A DNA stretch of 64,000 bases from assembly GCF_016545825.1 (NCBI RefSeq), contig NC_052622.1:43175263-43239262 (forward strand). Reading direction: 5' to 3'. Numbering within the stretch: the stretch's first letter is position 1; each line of letters begins with the position of its first letter. The position numbers and the translations under genes are program-made. Shown piece by piece: positions 38,521 to 50,070 of this stretch. The notes under the pieces are model-generated. The model made no database searches, had not been told where the DNA came from, and saw only the letters and a program-made list of their open reading frames with translations. This DNA is from Eucalyptus grandis. Its lineage: Eukaryota > Streptophyta > Magnoliopsida > Myrtales > Myrtaceae.

Positions 38521-39273
38521 TATTTATTTATTTTTGGTGAAAGGTAAGATTTATATATTGACTTTAAACCAAAAGAACTATATATAGTTATACAGCAAAA
38601 ATTCAATCCTAGAAACTTGCACTCATGAAGACAACAAGTCAGAGTGAGTGGAAGAGGGTCAAGGTAAAAGGAAACCATGCCAAGGGCAAGGGAAGGAAAA
38701 AAAGCGAAACAACGGCACAAAACTAGCAAGTCTAAACCAACACAAATAGCAATGAGGAAGCACTACCAACAAAAGAAACCAAGCACAGCTTTAAGATTGG
38801 TAATGAAGGGCATCTCGGAAGCCGGGAGGAGGGTGACGACGAGAGGACGAAGCAAAGCTTCCGTCTTCAGCAAATGATCCGAAGAACCTCCGAGCTAACG
38901 AGAGAGGAAAAACCCCTACTAAAAAAACCAGTCGACTAATAAGGTGATCAGCTCGCCAAAATGGAGGGGTTGAGCGACCAGCTTTGCAACAATCTCCTAT
39001 TAGCCACAGTGGGAGGAACTTGATGGAAAGACAAGGCTTTGTCGTTTATAACCTGTTCATGGCCAAAAGGGAAGGAGGTCTACCCTGGAACCGTATATTG
39101 TTACACTCCTTCCAAGTGATGTTGCATAAAGCAGCAAATGCAAAGTGAGCAAGAAAAGAGCGGAAGGAAGGTCCTGAGAGAGATTTGATTGCCCAAAGCA
39201 AGTTTTCCTTCCAAGATTTATTCCACCAAGCATAATTAAATCTCGCGGCCCAAAAAGTGGCTAAGGCAGCAGG
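38521..39273 (-). mobile_element. 5'-truncated LINE (L1-type) 3' end with 14-bp TSD
   Basis: TGACTAGTTTTATT is repeated exactly at 38,507-38,520 and 39,274-39,287. The 753 bp between them start with a TATTTATTTATTTTT tail on the plus strand, which is the A-rich 3' tail of a minus-strand LINE. Reading the minus strand from 39,273 gives a W/F-rich C-terminal segment (FWAARFNYAWWNKSWKENLL, then HFAFAALCNITWKECNNIRF) like the region after the reverse transcriptase domain of plant LINE ORF2. A frameshift and stop follow. Target-primed reverse transcription explains the truncation and TSD. Confidence 0.85.
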
Positions 39274-39821
39274 TGACTAGTTTTATTGGGTCTTGGTTTT
39301 TCGGGAATTTAGTTTGCCTTACTTTGTAGTCAAACGAGTTACCCATTCTGTACAAGATCCCTTAAACATGAGAAGTTGCAATTGGGGTCCTAGCTCTACC
39401 TAAAATTGGACTTATGCAACTCGAATCATGACTTCTTTATTAGGATCAAGATTCACAGGGTAACACGTAACCTTTGATCAGGATTCTCTTTTCCTTGACC
39501 GCTCGATCCTCTTGCAAGTCACGATACATAGCCCCCTCTTGAAACCAAGACCGTCTTTCCATTTCATTGATTCCGACCTCAAGAATGGTTTCGATAATTC
39601 AAAATTCCCTGTTTTCACTAAGATCCGGATTTCAACAAGGTCAAAAATGTGAATCCCCGACCTGTCATTCCCATCCATGTTGTCCCCATCAGCAGGCAAA
39701 CACGATCAAGAAAGCGATACGACAGGACACTCCGTTTGCATCGAGACGGAGACGTCTGCTGTTCTTGTAGCATTCGCTCGATTCTTGCTCCTATCGGAAA
39801 TGGACCCTTCAATGTCTCCCC

Positions 39822-40390
39822 CTGTTGGCTGGGTCCACCTTCATGGGGGCCCAACTAAAACATAAACTAAAAGAAAACAAAAAGAAGCCGAAGTCAAAAA
39901 GTAAAAGGGACAAAGAATTGCTTCCTACGATTGATGAGCCCGAGAGGGGAGAGAAGCGGAGAGTACCCACAAAAGGGCACTCACTGAAGAGAGCATGGAG
40001 AAAGAGGGAAAAGGGACTAAAATTTTGCGACTCCGATTCAAAAGCCAAGCCTCAATGAAATTGGCTCAAATTTGAGTATATTATTTATGAGACCGAGAGC
40101 TTTTCATTCATTGGAAATCTCCTCTAAAATCTCCAATTATGGTTGGGATTTTATTATCTCATTTATATCTATCTTTATGATAAGAAAATGTGATTATAAT
40201 ATTGATGTTAAGCCTCTAATGTATAATTAGAGAAGATTACTTTATGTATCATACTATTCTTAGTGATTAGTAAAAGTTTTTGGGTGGTTTGTGATTTTTT
40301 TCCGCATTAGGTTTTCGCATTAAATCATTGATGGTGTTGTTGGCTTTATTTCCTTATCAATTTGGCATTATATTTGCTTATTCCAAGGTT
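39822..40390 (+). mobile_element. LTR-like fragment, probably Copia
   Basis: Spacer homology ends at 39,821 and a TGTTGG start follows. The sequence has a promoter-like AT-rich middle and a 3' part (TTTTTTTCCGCATTAGG, 40,297-40,313) that resembles the R-U5 region of Copia LTRs. The orientation appears to be plus, opposite to the adjoining pol remnant, so it may be a separate solo LTR. The right boundary is uncertain. Confidence 0.35.
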
Positions 40391-40414
40391 ATATATGGCT
40401 CGTTATTGATGGAA

Positions 40415-40846
40415 CTAAGTTGATTTTTTTCGATTTAGTTTTAGTAGAGAAATTGATCCTAAATTGAGTTTAGTTTGTGGTGAATTGTTGCTTGATTCCC
40501 CCAACAACACATCTTTTCGTGCAATCATATCTTTGATAAAATTATACTTAATATCTATATGTTTGATCTTGCCATGATACTTTGAATCTTTAGTGTACGC
40601 TATTACTGCTTGGCTATCATAGTTAACCAATAATGAATTTGCAGCATTCTTAATAACATCTAAATGATCCAAAAATCTCTTAAACCAAACGCATTCTTGT
40701 ATTGCTGCTAATAATGCCACGAACTCAGCTTCCATCGTGGACAAGACTATACACATTTGTTTCTTACTATTCCAAGATATGGTACCATTATTCAATAAGA
40801 AAATAAATCCAATTGTAGATTTCCTTTCATCTAAATCTCCCCCCAA
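40415..40846 (-). pseudogene. Copia RNase H domain remnant
   Basis: The 143-residue frame contains STMEAEFVAL and KHIDIKYNFIKD, which are hallmarks of Copia RNase H. It opens with the DLDERKST motif. The last ~35 residues no longer look like pol, so the true C-terminus is lost or replaced. Confidence 0.85.
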
Positions 40847-40970
40847 TTAACATCCGATAGCCTTCAAGTTGTAGATTCTTTCCTTGGTAACTCAATGTAT
40901 AATCAGCAATTCCCTTCAGATATCTTAGTATTTTTTTGACGGCTTTCCAATATACTTGACCTAGATTAGA

Positions 40971-41643
40971 TTAGTATCTACTTACTATTCCAACTGCAAA
41001 ATATATGTCAGGTCTTAGACACAGCATAGCGTACATTAAGCTTCCAACAACACTAGTATAAGAAACATGTTGCATTTGTTCATTCTTTTGTGGAGTCTTT
41101 AGACACCTTTTATGGCTCAATCCTTCATCTTTTACAATAGGAGTATCTATGGGTTTATAATCCTGTATACGAAATCGTTTAAGAACTTTACTTATGTACG
41201 TTTCTTGCGAAAGAGATAATGATCTCTTCAAATGATCCTTTAAAATCTTAACTACAAGAATGTATGCAGCCCCACTATGTCTTTCATTTAAAAGTTGGAA
41301 GATAACAACTCTTAACAGTATTAAAAAACTCCATATTGCTTCTAACAATCAATATATTATCAACATATAAGATATGATCACAAAAATTTGGATTTTTTGA
41401 TATACACACAATAATCTTCATCAATTATTGTAAAAGTATATGCCATTATGGCATTATGAAAACGTATATACCATTGTCTAGATGACTGCTTAAGGCCATA
41501 TATAGATCTTAAAAGTTGACATACATTTTGTTTCCATATATATTTATTTTTCTAATTCTCCATTGAGAAAAACAGTCTTTACATCCATTTGATATAACTC
41601 AAAATCTATATTAGTTACTATTGCTAGAATAAGGCAAATTAAG
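40971..41643 (-). pseudogene. Copia reverse transcriptase remnant, C-terminal part
   Basis: It carries the ISKVLKRFRIQDYKPIDTPI-like stretch and SVVGSLMYAMLCLRPDIYFA, typical of the RT-to-RNase H region. Further upstream on the minus strand, ELYQMDVKTVFLNGELEK (about 41,600-41,540) gives the RT core QMDVKTxFLNGEL, followed by a stop. Frames are broken several times. Confidence 0.8.
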
Positions 41644-41652
41644 GTAAATCTC

Positions 41653-42807
41653 GGGATAAGTACACTAATGGTGACATAAGTTGTATACAGCGCTCACTTT
41701 GGTGCCAAAAGTTTCCGCCGGATTACTTAAGTGCAAAATCGGAGGAAAAACGATCACTTTGGTGCCACCGACGACAGATTCTGGCCAAAATGATTACGTG
41801 GCTTTTATATTTTTAAAAAAAAATCGAGAAGCCTTTTAAATGACGTCGTTTTCCGTCTTCCTTAAGAAAACGACGTTGTTTTGCCGTCCTACGTGGATAG
41901 CCTCACAAAAACGACGCCATCTTGTTAATTTTATTTGGAAATTGAAATTAGGGTTTTTTTGTCCGCCATTGCTCGTCCACCGTCACTCGGCCGTCGTCCC
42001 TCAGCCATCGTCACTTGGCCACCGTCCCTCGGCCACCGTCGCTCAGCCGCCATCCCTCAACCTCCATTATAGTTGCTTGCCACAGCAAGACAAAAGAAAG
42101 AAAGAAAAAAAAAATGAACAGAAAATCCCGAGAAAGAGGGAGGTGTCGACGATGAGAGCGGAGGAGGGGATGGCGGGGCCACGGCCGCCGCCTTCATAGC
42201 AGCCAGCTTTGCCGACAACCTCTGTGGCGTTCCAGATCTTCGCGGCTACCATTGGCCGGATCGCTTGTGCTTCTAGGGATTCTTCGAGCTCGCGTTTCCT
42301 CTACACCCAACGATATTTCTTGGGAAAAGGCAGTGGTGAGGCTGAGATTTAGGGATTTGAAAGATTGATAAGGTGATTGAAAATGGGGAAAACTACTGGG
42401 GGAGGGCGGAGGCGAATACGTGGTTTCTTTTCTGGAAAATTACTAGTGTTGCTGGTTCTTCGCTGCTAGTGTTGTTGGTTTGGTGTTGTTGGAGTTGCTG
42501 GATCTGTTCGGGGAAGAAGACGAATCTAGTCGGGGAAGAAGACGACACAAAACGGCGTCGTTTTGGTGTTAGGATGCTAAAACGACGTCGTTTGAAGGCC
42601 TAAGTGATCTAATGGAAACTCCGGCGAGCCACATCAGCATAACAAATTAATTAAAAAGGCTACGTCAGATTTCCGGCCGATCATATCGGCGTTGGCACCA
42701 AAGTGAGCGTTTTTCAAATTTTTTGGCACTTAAATGATCTAGCGGAAATTTTTGGCACCAAAATGAGCGCCGTATACAACTTATGGCACCATTAGTGTAC
42801 TTATCCC
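41653..42807. mobile_element. MULE-type non-autonomous element (MULE-1), 1,155 bp, inserted in Copia RT
   Basis: The inverted ends begin GGGATAAGTACACTAATGGTG and extend through TTGTATAC and the GCGCTCA region. The 9-bp duplication GTAAATCTC lies at 41,644-41,652 and 42,808-42,816. The insertion falls between two halves of the Copia reverse transcriptase. The interior is GC-rich with repeated GGCCACCGTC-like units, and the flanks of the interior carry the AAAACGACGTCGTTTT-type palindrome. No transposase is visible. It shares ends and interior with MULE-2 (59,573-60,513). Confidence 0.85.
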
Positions 42808-42816
42808 GTAAATCTC

Positions 42817-43100
42817 ACTACAAGAGAAAACGTTTCCTCATAATCAATTTCTTTTTGTTGATTATACCCATTCGCCACAAGACAAGCATTATGTCTTTCT
42901 ATTGAGTCATTAACTTTATGTTTTATCTTGAGAATCCACTTGTTTACAATAGCTTTGCGTTCTTTTGGAAAATCAATCAATTCCCTTCATTGACTCTATT
43001 TCATCTTCCATTGCTTACATCCACTTTTTCTTACTAGGGCAATTTAGAACTTCATTTACATTCTTTGGCTTATCTTCATCTTGTAGAGTGACCATAAAAA
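42817..43100 (-). pseudogene. Copia reverse transcriptase remnant, N-terminal part
   Basis: Minus-strand reading gives HNACLVANGYNQQ and IDYEETFSLVVRF, which correspond to the conserved RT entry motifs of Copia. It ends exactly at the MULE-1 target duplication, and the continuation lies beyond 41,652. Confidence 0.75.
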
Positions 43101-43189
43101 TTTTCCCTTCAATATCAAATATTGACGAGGAATACTTTTGCGACTTGTTCGCCGTATAGGAGATTGTACACTTTGCACATTATTTTCCA

Positions 43190-43531
43190 TTATGCTCCAC
43201 TCGGATTAGATAATGACGATATCGTCTCATCAGATGGTTGTAATTGAGAATGAGTCGAATTTAATTTCTCACTTCTCATGTTACTCCCACTTGGGAGAAT
43301 CCTACTATATTCATTATCTTGATCTAATGTTTTGAGTAGAGAATAGTCCTTACCTATTTTGTCATTCTTAAAAAATTCATTCTCTAAAAATGTGACATCC
43401 CATGATTCAAATTCAATTATACTCTCACTTTTTTGCTCACTTGTAAACACATACCATTTTGAGTGTATATTATGAAAACTCTCTTCCCAATTTTCTATAC
43501 TTATGAGAAGGCTTATGAATATAGGCAACAC
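43190..43531 (-). pseudogene. Copia pol linker remnant between integrase and RT
   Basis: The frame includes a Ser-rich acidic segment and SWDVTFLENEFF, similar to the plant Copia motif following the integrase core (ESRDVxFLE type). Identification rests on position in the element and this motif. Confidence 0.6.
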
Positions 43532-44063
43532 AACCTCAAAGTTTAAGAAAACTTACATTCGGTTTACTACATGTCCATGACTCATATGAAGTGAAAGTAA
43601 CTGATTTGAAATGCACACGGTTAAGTATATCGATAACAGTTAATAAAGCATCATCCTAAAAGGTGATAGATAAGTTAGCATGCACCTATAGATAAGTTCA
43701 CATGCGCCTCAAACCAAAACAAAAAAAAGCTAACATGTGCCATCATGGACTTAACCATTTCCAGTAAGTTTATATTTCTCCTTTCCGTAATACCATTTTT
43801 TTTAGGAGTATAGGGAATAGACAACTGTCTTTCTATTCCTTTTTTTCATCACATGAATTTTTTAACTTATCAGATAATTATTCTCAATTTCGATCGGATC
43901 TCAATAATTTTATTTTCCTATCTAATTGATTTTCTACCAAGTTCATAAATTTTTTTAAACAACTTAACGCTTCAGATTTATGAGAAATCAAATATACATG
44001 TTTGAATCAAGTATAATTATCTATAAATGTGATGAAATAAACAAATTCAGCTTTTTTATCTTT

Positions 44064-44426
44064 TCAAAATAATTTCCTTATCGTTTTCCCTACTAGGCAA
44101 TGCTCACAAATGAACAAATCGACTTTTTCAATATTACCCAACAAGCCATCTTTGGCTAGTCTATTCATACATTGTTGGCCAATATGACCAAGTCTAGCAC
44201 GCCACACATTCTCATCATTATTATATGAATTAGAAGATGTGAAGAGGGAATAACAAACATTGACATTACCATAGTCAACATTCAATACAATAAAGCCATC
44301 CAAAAAATAACCACAACTATAGTAGTCTGTATTCAAATACAAATCCACACCATTATTATAGAAGTTCAAACTAAAACCGAGTTTTACCAACACAAACATA
44401 AACACTAAATTCCGACAAATCTCCAA
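44064..44426 (-). pseudogene. Copia GAG-pre-integrase zinc region remnant
   Basis: WRARLGHIGQQCMNRLAKDG followed by CEHCLVGK matches the H-x-C-C zinc-binding N-terminal region of Copia integrase. The catalytic core that should follow is not in frame. Confidence 0.85.
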
Positions 44427-44578
44427 AGCATATAGTTGTGCCCATTACGCACGTTTAATTAGCTGGTGTTAATTCCTTTTACTTCAACTCTAGAGTTGTT
44501 TCCTACATAGATCCATTTAATTCCAGTTGATACTTCTCTATCCTTTGCTACATGATATGTTGCTCTCGAATCTACAAT

Positions 44579-45130
44579 CTACAAAGGATTAGATTCAGTT
44601 AAGAATATAAAACTTGATACATAAACAAAGCTCTCAATAATACAATATGTGTTTACCTTCTTTGACTCGTAACAATTGAGAGCATAATGACCCTTCTGAC
44701 CATAGTTATAATATTTCATCCTTGAAATTCTCTTCACTCGATGACATTTTCCTCTCTTATGTTGGTCAATTCTTAGTTTCTTGCTTGAAGGACTTGATCC
44801 CTTGCACTTCAACCTTTTGAATGAATCAATGCGCTTGCGTTTGGAGCTCGAAGCCTCTTCTAAGCTAGAACCAACACAACAAATATATGTTTCCCGCTCA
44901 AATGCCATAAGGCGGTTCTCTGCTAACTCAAGGTTGCGCACAACATTCTCAAGTTCTTCCATAACTTGGTTAAGAGCTTTTAGTACTTCTTGTTTTTCAA
45001 GCATATATTGAATTTTCATATTCAATATCTCACTATTCTCACCGTTCAATTTCTCACATTTGTTCAATTCAGTGACTATGCTCTTAGTTGTTGAAGCCAT
45101 TGGATTTGAATATATCATACACATATGCAC
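44579..45130 (-). pseudogene. Copia gag C-terminal remnant with decayed zinc knuckle
   Basis: A coiled-coil-like segment is followed by a basic region and YYNYGQKGHYALNC, a CCHC knuckle in which the first two cysteines are tyrosines. More gag-like sequence continues on the minus strand to about 45,960, broken by stops. Confidence 0.7.
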
Positions 45131-46498
45131 GAATTATTAATGCCTATCATTTACGCATCCATTTTGCATAAACTCATCATATTAATTAATAATTTTAAAT
45201 AAGGTTTCAAAATTAAAAGGTCACTATGTTTTCAATCATCATCCAAAAATCCTAACTTGAAATTAACTATCAACAACAATTAATAATAACAGAAGCAACT
45301 GACATTAAATATTTATTAACGATAGAATAAAATATTTCCACATAATGTAACTAATACATCAATTGCTACAACGACATCAGCATGGTAGAAATTATTTACA
45401 TAAGATATCCATAAAACATACTAAGTAAACACCACTAGAAACAGCTAACGCCAAGTCAACCTATGAACAGAGAAAGATTATTTTAATTTCTCGGAAATTT
45501 CCTTTGAAAATTCTTTAGGCACATTCGGCAACCATTGAAAAACAGACGGAAATCCCTTAGGATTTCTCTTTCGCACATTCAATCCCTACCGGATTGAACT
45601 TATTCCTTAGGTCGAAGTTTTTGTGGCTTCAATCCTATAATATTCCTTTTTAAAAAGCCACTACAAGCTTCTTATAATTAGGATCCACATTGACCTCTCA
45701 TAGGCGATTCAACATTCCTTACCATTTATATGAAAGAGCGTTAATGAAAAATCACACAATCTCAAAAGCTGGCATGAAATAACCCCTCCAAATGACTTAT
45801 GGTATTTTTTTATTGACTTCGAGAACATGTTCAATTAAATCACCATTTTCCCATTGATAATCAACCAATTCAGCTATCATCCTTGCAAACCTTGTCTTTT
45901 GTCTTTCTGACTGTGCGCGAATATGTGTATGTATACGAAGAGGAGGCATTGTTCCTGTAATAAATGCAAAACAAAAAATGATTACTTATAATCCATGGGG
46001 ACATAATTGAAAAGGAAACACATTTGCCCCTTCTTTTATGTCAATGGTCAACGAGTCAACGGTCAACGCGGTTAACGATCAACGGAGACCTAGTTGGGTC
46101 AGATGGGTTGGTTCGGGTCAAACGACCTAACCAGGTGACATCACCAACACATGCTCCGGGCGTGTGTAGGCAACTGCCAGCTGATATCATGATGATGTCA
46201 ATGGGGCGCGTGTGGCACACGCGTGGTACACGCCGTTGATGCCTATCCTTTTGGCCGTGCTTGGCGGCACGTTCGACGGCCCCCGGAAGTGAGCCACCCA
46301 TCATTTTTCTCGTCTCAACGAGAATTACAACCCTACACTATCATAAACGAGTTTTGATTCACCAAAAATCAAAAAAGGGGGCAACAGACGGGCGTGTCGG
46401 GGTTTTCGTCCCCAAACGTCCGACGGTGATGTTTCTCAAAATTTTGGCTAAAAATTAATTTATAAACAGCAACAATGATCGGGAAACATGAACAACCT

Positions 46499-46934
46499 GG
46501 CTCGATACCAATGTTGAAAATAGATTCTCGAAAATTGAACCGATACTCAAACAATCACGTACCGAAAACGAACGCGGAAAACGTGCTAGGGAAACATGTA
46601 ACACCGATCAAAAGATACATCACGGAGATGGACATACATTGTTTACCACAGATTAAGTACCGTTGCAGTCTTAGAGAAATCCTTTGAAGCCCTGAAGTTC
46701 CGTTCTTAAGGAGGGAGTATACTATTTCAAAGGAAAGAAAAACGGAGAAGCGTATTTTCTCTCTAAAACGCTACAAGTAACGTTATCCCCCTTTACTTTT
46801 TATTATATATAGTGCATTTTTTTTCACTTAGAGAATAATTGCCCTTTCCTCTTATGGGCCCTTCTTTTAGGGGCTAGGTTTGGCTCAACATGGGTGGACG
46901 GGCTTGACTTGGCCCATCAAATAAAAACCCATCA
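46499..46934 (-). mobile_element. Copia 5' LTR and primer-binding site
   Basis: On the minus strand the LTR starts TGATGGG (46,934), contains a TATATATAATAAA box and ends TTTTCAACA (46,512). It is followed at once by TTGGTATCGAGCC (46,511-46,499), the usual methionine-tRNA primer site of plant Copia elements with changes. Length 423 bp. The plus-strand right edge abuts TTTTGTATGAGCAG, the last bases of YSL intron 1. Confidence 0.8.
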
Positions 46935-46948
46935 TTTTGTATGAGCAG

Positions 46949-49026
46949 GAGGTTTCGTGAGTCATCTCTTTCCAATGAGTAAGCAAGTTGCTAATCAATC
47001 AAAGGATCCCCGAAGTGCTCAAGTCTTCAAAGACCCACTAGTGCCTTGGATGATTGGTTTTATATTTGTCATCAGTTTCCTCGGCCTCTTTGCTGTGGTG
47101 CCACTCCAAAAGGTACTCTTTACATGTTGCATGTTTTTTTCTATAGCACTTGCCCATGAAAATGTCATTAAAATTATAGCAATTGCCGATTAATCTCCAT
47201 AATAAACTTCACTCACGCTTGCCCTTCTCTGGTTTCAGATTATGATCATTGACTTCAAATTAACGTATCCTAGCGGCATGGCAACTGCTCATCTGATAAA
47301 TATTTTCCACACACCTGAAGGGGCCAAGCTAGCTAAGACAAGCCGGAAAGCCTTCTCATTAGTGTGTCGATATATCGGCTCTCATTAGCTTTAATTTTTC
47401 TCCTGAAGGAAACAAGTGAAAGCATTGGGAAAGTTCCTCCCCTTCAACTTCTTGTGGGGCCTTTTCCAATGGTTTTACACAGCTGGCGATGGTTGTGGTT
47501 TTACAGAGTTTCCCACTTTGGGGCTTAGGGCTTTGCAATCCAGGTGTATAAGCTTAACAAACTTCCACTTTACAGTCTACGGCTACTTTGTGCTGTAACT
47601 TGGCCTTTACTTCGATGTCATGCACTCTAATATGCAAAACTATTAGTTCATTTCTCTTACATGGATGACGTGAAGGTTTAATTTCTCCGCAACATATGTT
47701 GGAGCTGGGATGATTTGCCCATACATCATAAATATCTCAGTGCTGCTAGAAGGAATTCAATCCTGGGGTTTAAGTGGACTCTAATAGAAAACAGAGAGGG
47801 ACATTGGTATCCTGCATATGAAAGCCCAACCAGCATGCCTGGAATTCAAGGTTATAAGGCAAGTCAAGATATACATGCAAATGTGCAAGTTTGTTTATGC
47901 TTGAATCTTACAATATCAAGTTGTCAGGTTTTCATTGCCATCGCCATGATATTGGGTGATGGGCTCTACAACTTCTTCAAGGTGCTTGGCCGAACACTGT
48001 CTGGCTTGTACCATCAGCTCCGAGACATAGAAATGAGCCATGTCCTCCCCGTTGTGAATGGTTCCTCTCCTAAGAACCCTCAAGTGTCTTATGATGACCA
48101 ACAATGGACACAGCTTTTCCTAAAAGATCAAATCCCGACATGGTTTGCAGTTGCAGGGTACGTCGTAATAGCAGCCATATCCACAGCTACTTTTCCGCAC
48201 ATGTTCCCCCAACTTAAATGGTATTACATTTTAGTCATTTATCTCTTTGCTCCAACCTTGGGTTTCTGCAATACCTATGGCTGTGGGCTCATCGACTGGT
48301 CTCTTGCCCCTAACTATGTGATGCTCGCCATCTTCGTGATCGGGGCATGGGCCAGTGCCTCGCATGGTGGAATTCTTGCTAGTTTAGCTGCATGTGGAGT
48401 CATGATGTGAGCACAGCCTCAGATCTAACTCAGGACTTCAAGACAGGCTATTTGACCTTGGCTTCACCACAGTCCATATTTGTGAGTCAGGTGATTGGTA
48501 TTGCCATGAGCTGCGTTATCTCTCCCTGCGTCTTTTGGCTTTTCTACAAGGCATTTAAGGATCTTGGACTCCCAGGAAATGAATATCTTGTCCCCTATGG
48601 AATTGTTTTTCGGAGCATCACCGAACTTGGGGTGGAAGGCTTCTCTTCCTTGCCCAAACACTGCCTCAAGCTCTGCTATGGTTTTTTCACGACTGCCATG
48701 ATCATAAATGGGTTCAAGGACTTAGTTGGTAAGAAGTGTTCCCATTTCATCCCGCTGCCGATGGCTATGGCAATACCCTTCTACATAGGGCCATACTTTG
48801 CCATCGACATGTGCGTTGGTAGCTTAATCATATTCATCTAGGAGAAAATCAACAAAACCAAGGCCAATGCATTTCGGCCAGCGGTGACTTCAGGTTTGAT
48901 TTGTGGGGATCGCATATGGACATTGCCTAGCTCGATACTCACTTTGGCAGGGGTTAATCCACCAATTTGCATGAATTCCTATCAAGAGCCATGAACAAGA
49001 GAGTCAATGCCTTCCTGGGATCTTAG
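46949..49026 (+). pseudogene. YSL-D: truncated, multiply broken YSL copy without exon 1
   Basis: Exons 2-6 are recognisable: 46949-47112, 47239-47336, 47409-47543, 47676-47858 and 47938-49026. Exon 1, promoter and nearly all of intron 1 are missing; the Copia LTR lies 14 bp before exon 2. The exon 3 donor has lost four bases (CTAAGTAAGAC became CTAAGAC). Exon 5 has a 6-bp in-frame loss near its start and a 1-bp loss near 47,773. Exon 6 has a 7-bp loss near 48,408, a Trp-to-stop TAG at 48,839 and a 1-bp loss near 48,975. Introns 2 and 3 are shortened. This is the most decayed copy. Confidence 0.92.
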
Positions 49027-49364
49027 TCCTGCAGTTTAGACTCAAGAAGACGACGTAAAATCTCAAGCACATTGCAAGTGTCTAGATGGACGTCATGATC
49101 TGCTCTATCTTCTTGTTTTTCTTGCAATCTCCCAAAATCCCAGTGAAGCAGTCGTAGGAGCTGCGAAATTTCTCTTATATGTAACCCAACTGTCTTTGGT
49201 GCTTCTCTTCGTGCCTTGTAGAATCCACATTTCTGGCGATAGCCAATTGTAATTTCACGTATAACCATTGACAATGTGAAACTCTAGGGAAGATTGAACT
49301 GCTACTACCCTCTTTCCTTTCTTGGAATAGTTGAATACCCACATAGTCGGTAGGAAACATTAAA

Positions 49365-50070
49365 GGGAAAATTATCCAAAAAGTCCTAAACCTATTGTTT
49401 TTTTTTGCCAATTCAGTTCTAAACTTTTTAATTTTATCAATTCGGTCCCAAACATTTTTACCTCTTGTCAATTGAGTCTCTCTAGCTAATTTTAATTGAA
49501 AATTGCAAACATGGCCAGCCGACACGACGTGGCATTTTTATGTAATTTTTTTGAATTTTTAGTTTTTTCTTCTTTTTTCTTTTTGTTTGGGGGGGGTTGG
49601 GGTTAAGGCTGGCAGCCCTCGCCAACCATAAAGGGTCGTCGAGCCCTCATTAGCGAAAGCAAGGGCTCAGCCGGTGAGGGTCGGCCAGCCCTCCCCTGCA
49701 CTTGGCGAGGGCGTCGCGGCCCTCGCCTAAGGCTAGGGAGGGCTAGTAAGGGTCAACGGTCCTTGCTTGTGGTTGGCGAGGGCCATCAACCCTCGACTGT
49801 GGCTGGTGAAGGTCGGCCGGAAATCTTCACCGACCCTAACCCCAAACCCCAAACCCCAAAAAAAAAAAAAAAAAACTCAAAAAACTAAAAATTATTAAAA
49901 ATGCCACGTTAATGCTGGCCGACCACGTCAGCAATTTTTAACTAAAATTAGCTGGATGGATTCAATTAGTAATAAGTGAAAATGTTTATGATTAAATTGG
50001 TAGAATTGAAAAGTTCAGAATTGAATTGGTAAAAATGCAATAAACTTTGGACTTTTTGGACAATTTTCCC
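49365..50070. mobile_element. 706-bp MULE-like foldback element
   Basis: The inverted ends start GGGAAAATTATCCAAAAAGTCC and its near complement. Flanking 9-mers AACATTAAA (49,356-49,364) and AATATTAGA (50,071-50,079) match at 7 of 9. Homologous YSL 3' flanks (25,960; 37,740) lack the element, which confirms insertion. The interior is GC-rich with repeated GCCCTCGCC/GGCGAGGGC units. Confidence 0.8.

Larger units (their letters stand above)
37346..39821 (+). repeat. Disrupted YSL spacer after YSL-C
   Basis: Spacer homology runs to about 37,885, is interrupted by unmatched sequence to about 38,424, resumes at 38,425-38,506 and continues from 39,288 to 39,821 beyond a LINE insertion. It stops abruptly where LTR-like sequence begins. 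The second half of the spacer and the YSL-D promoter are absent. Confidence 0.65.
40415..46934 (-). mobile_element. Decayed Copia (Ty1) LTR retrotransposon, minus strand, split by a MULE-type element
   Basis: From right to left: LTR (46,512-46,934), primer-binding site (46,499-46,511), gag (about 45,960-44,579), GAG-pre-integrase zinc region (44,426-44,064), post-integrase linker (43,531-43,190), reverse transcriptase (43,100-42,817 and 41,643-40,971) and RNase H (40,846-40,415). The order gag-integrase-RT-RNase H is that of Copia. Many stops and frameshifts are present, and no intact polyprotein exists. The left-hand LTR of this element was not recognised. Confidence 0.85.

Noticed and set aside
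39822..46934. One single intact LTR retrotransposon spanning the whole interval
   Set aside because: The left LTR-like sequence appears to be in the opposite orientation and differs from the right LTR, so the two cannot be a pair.
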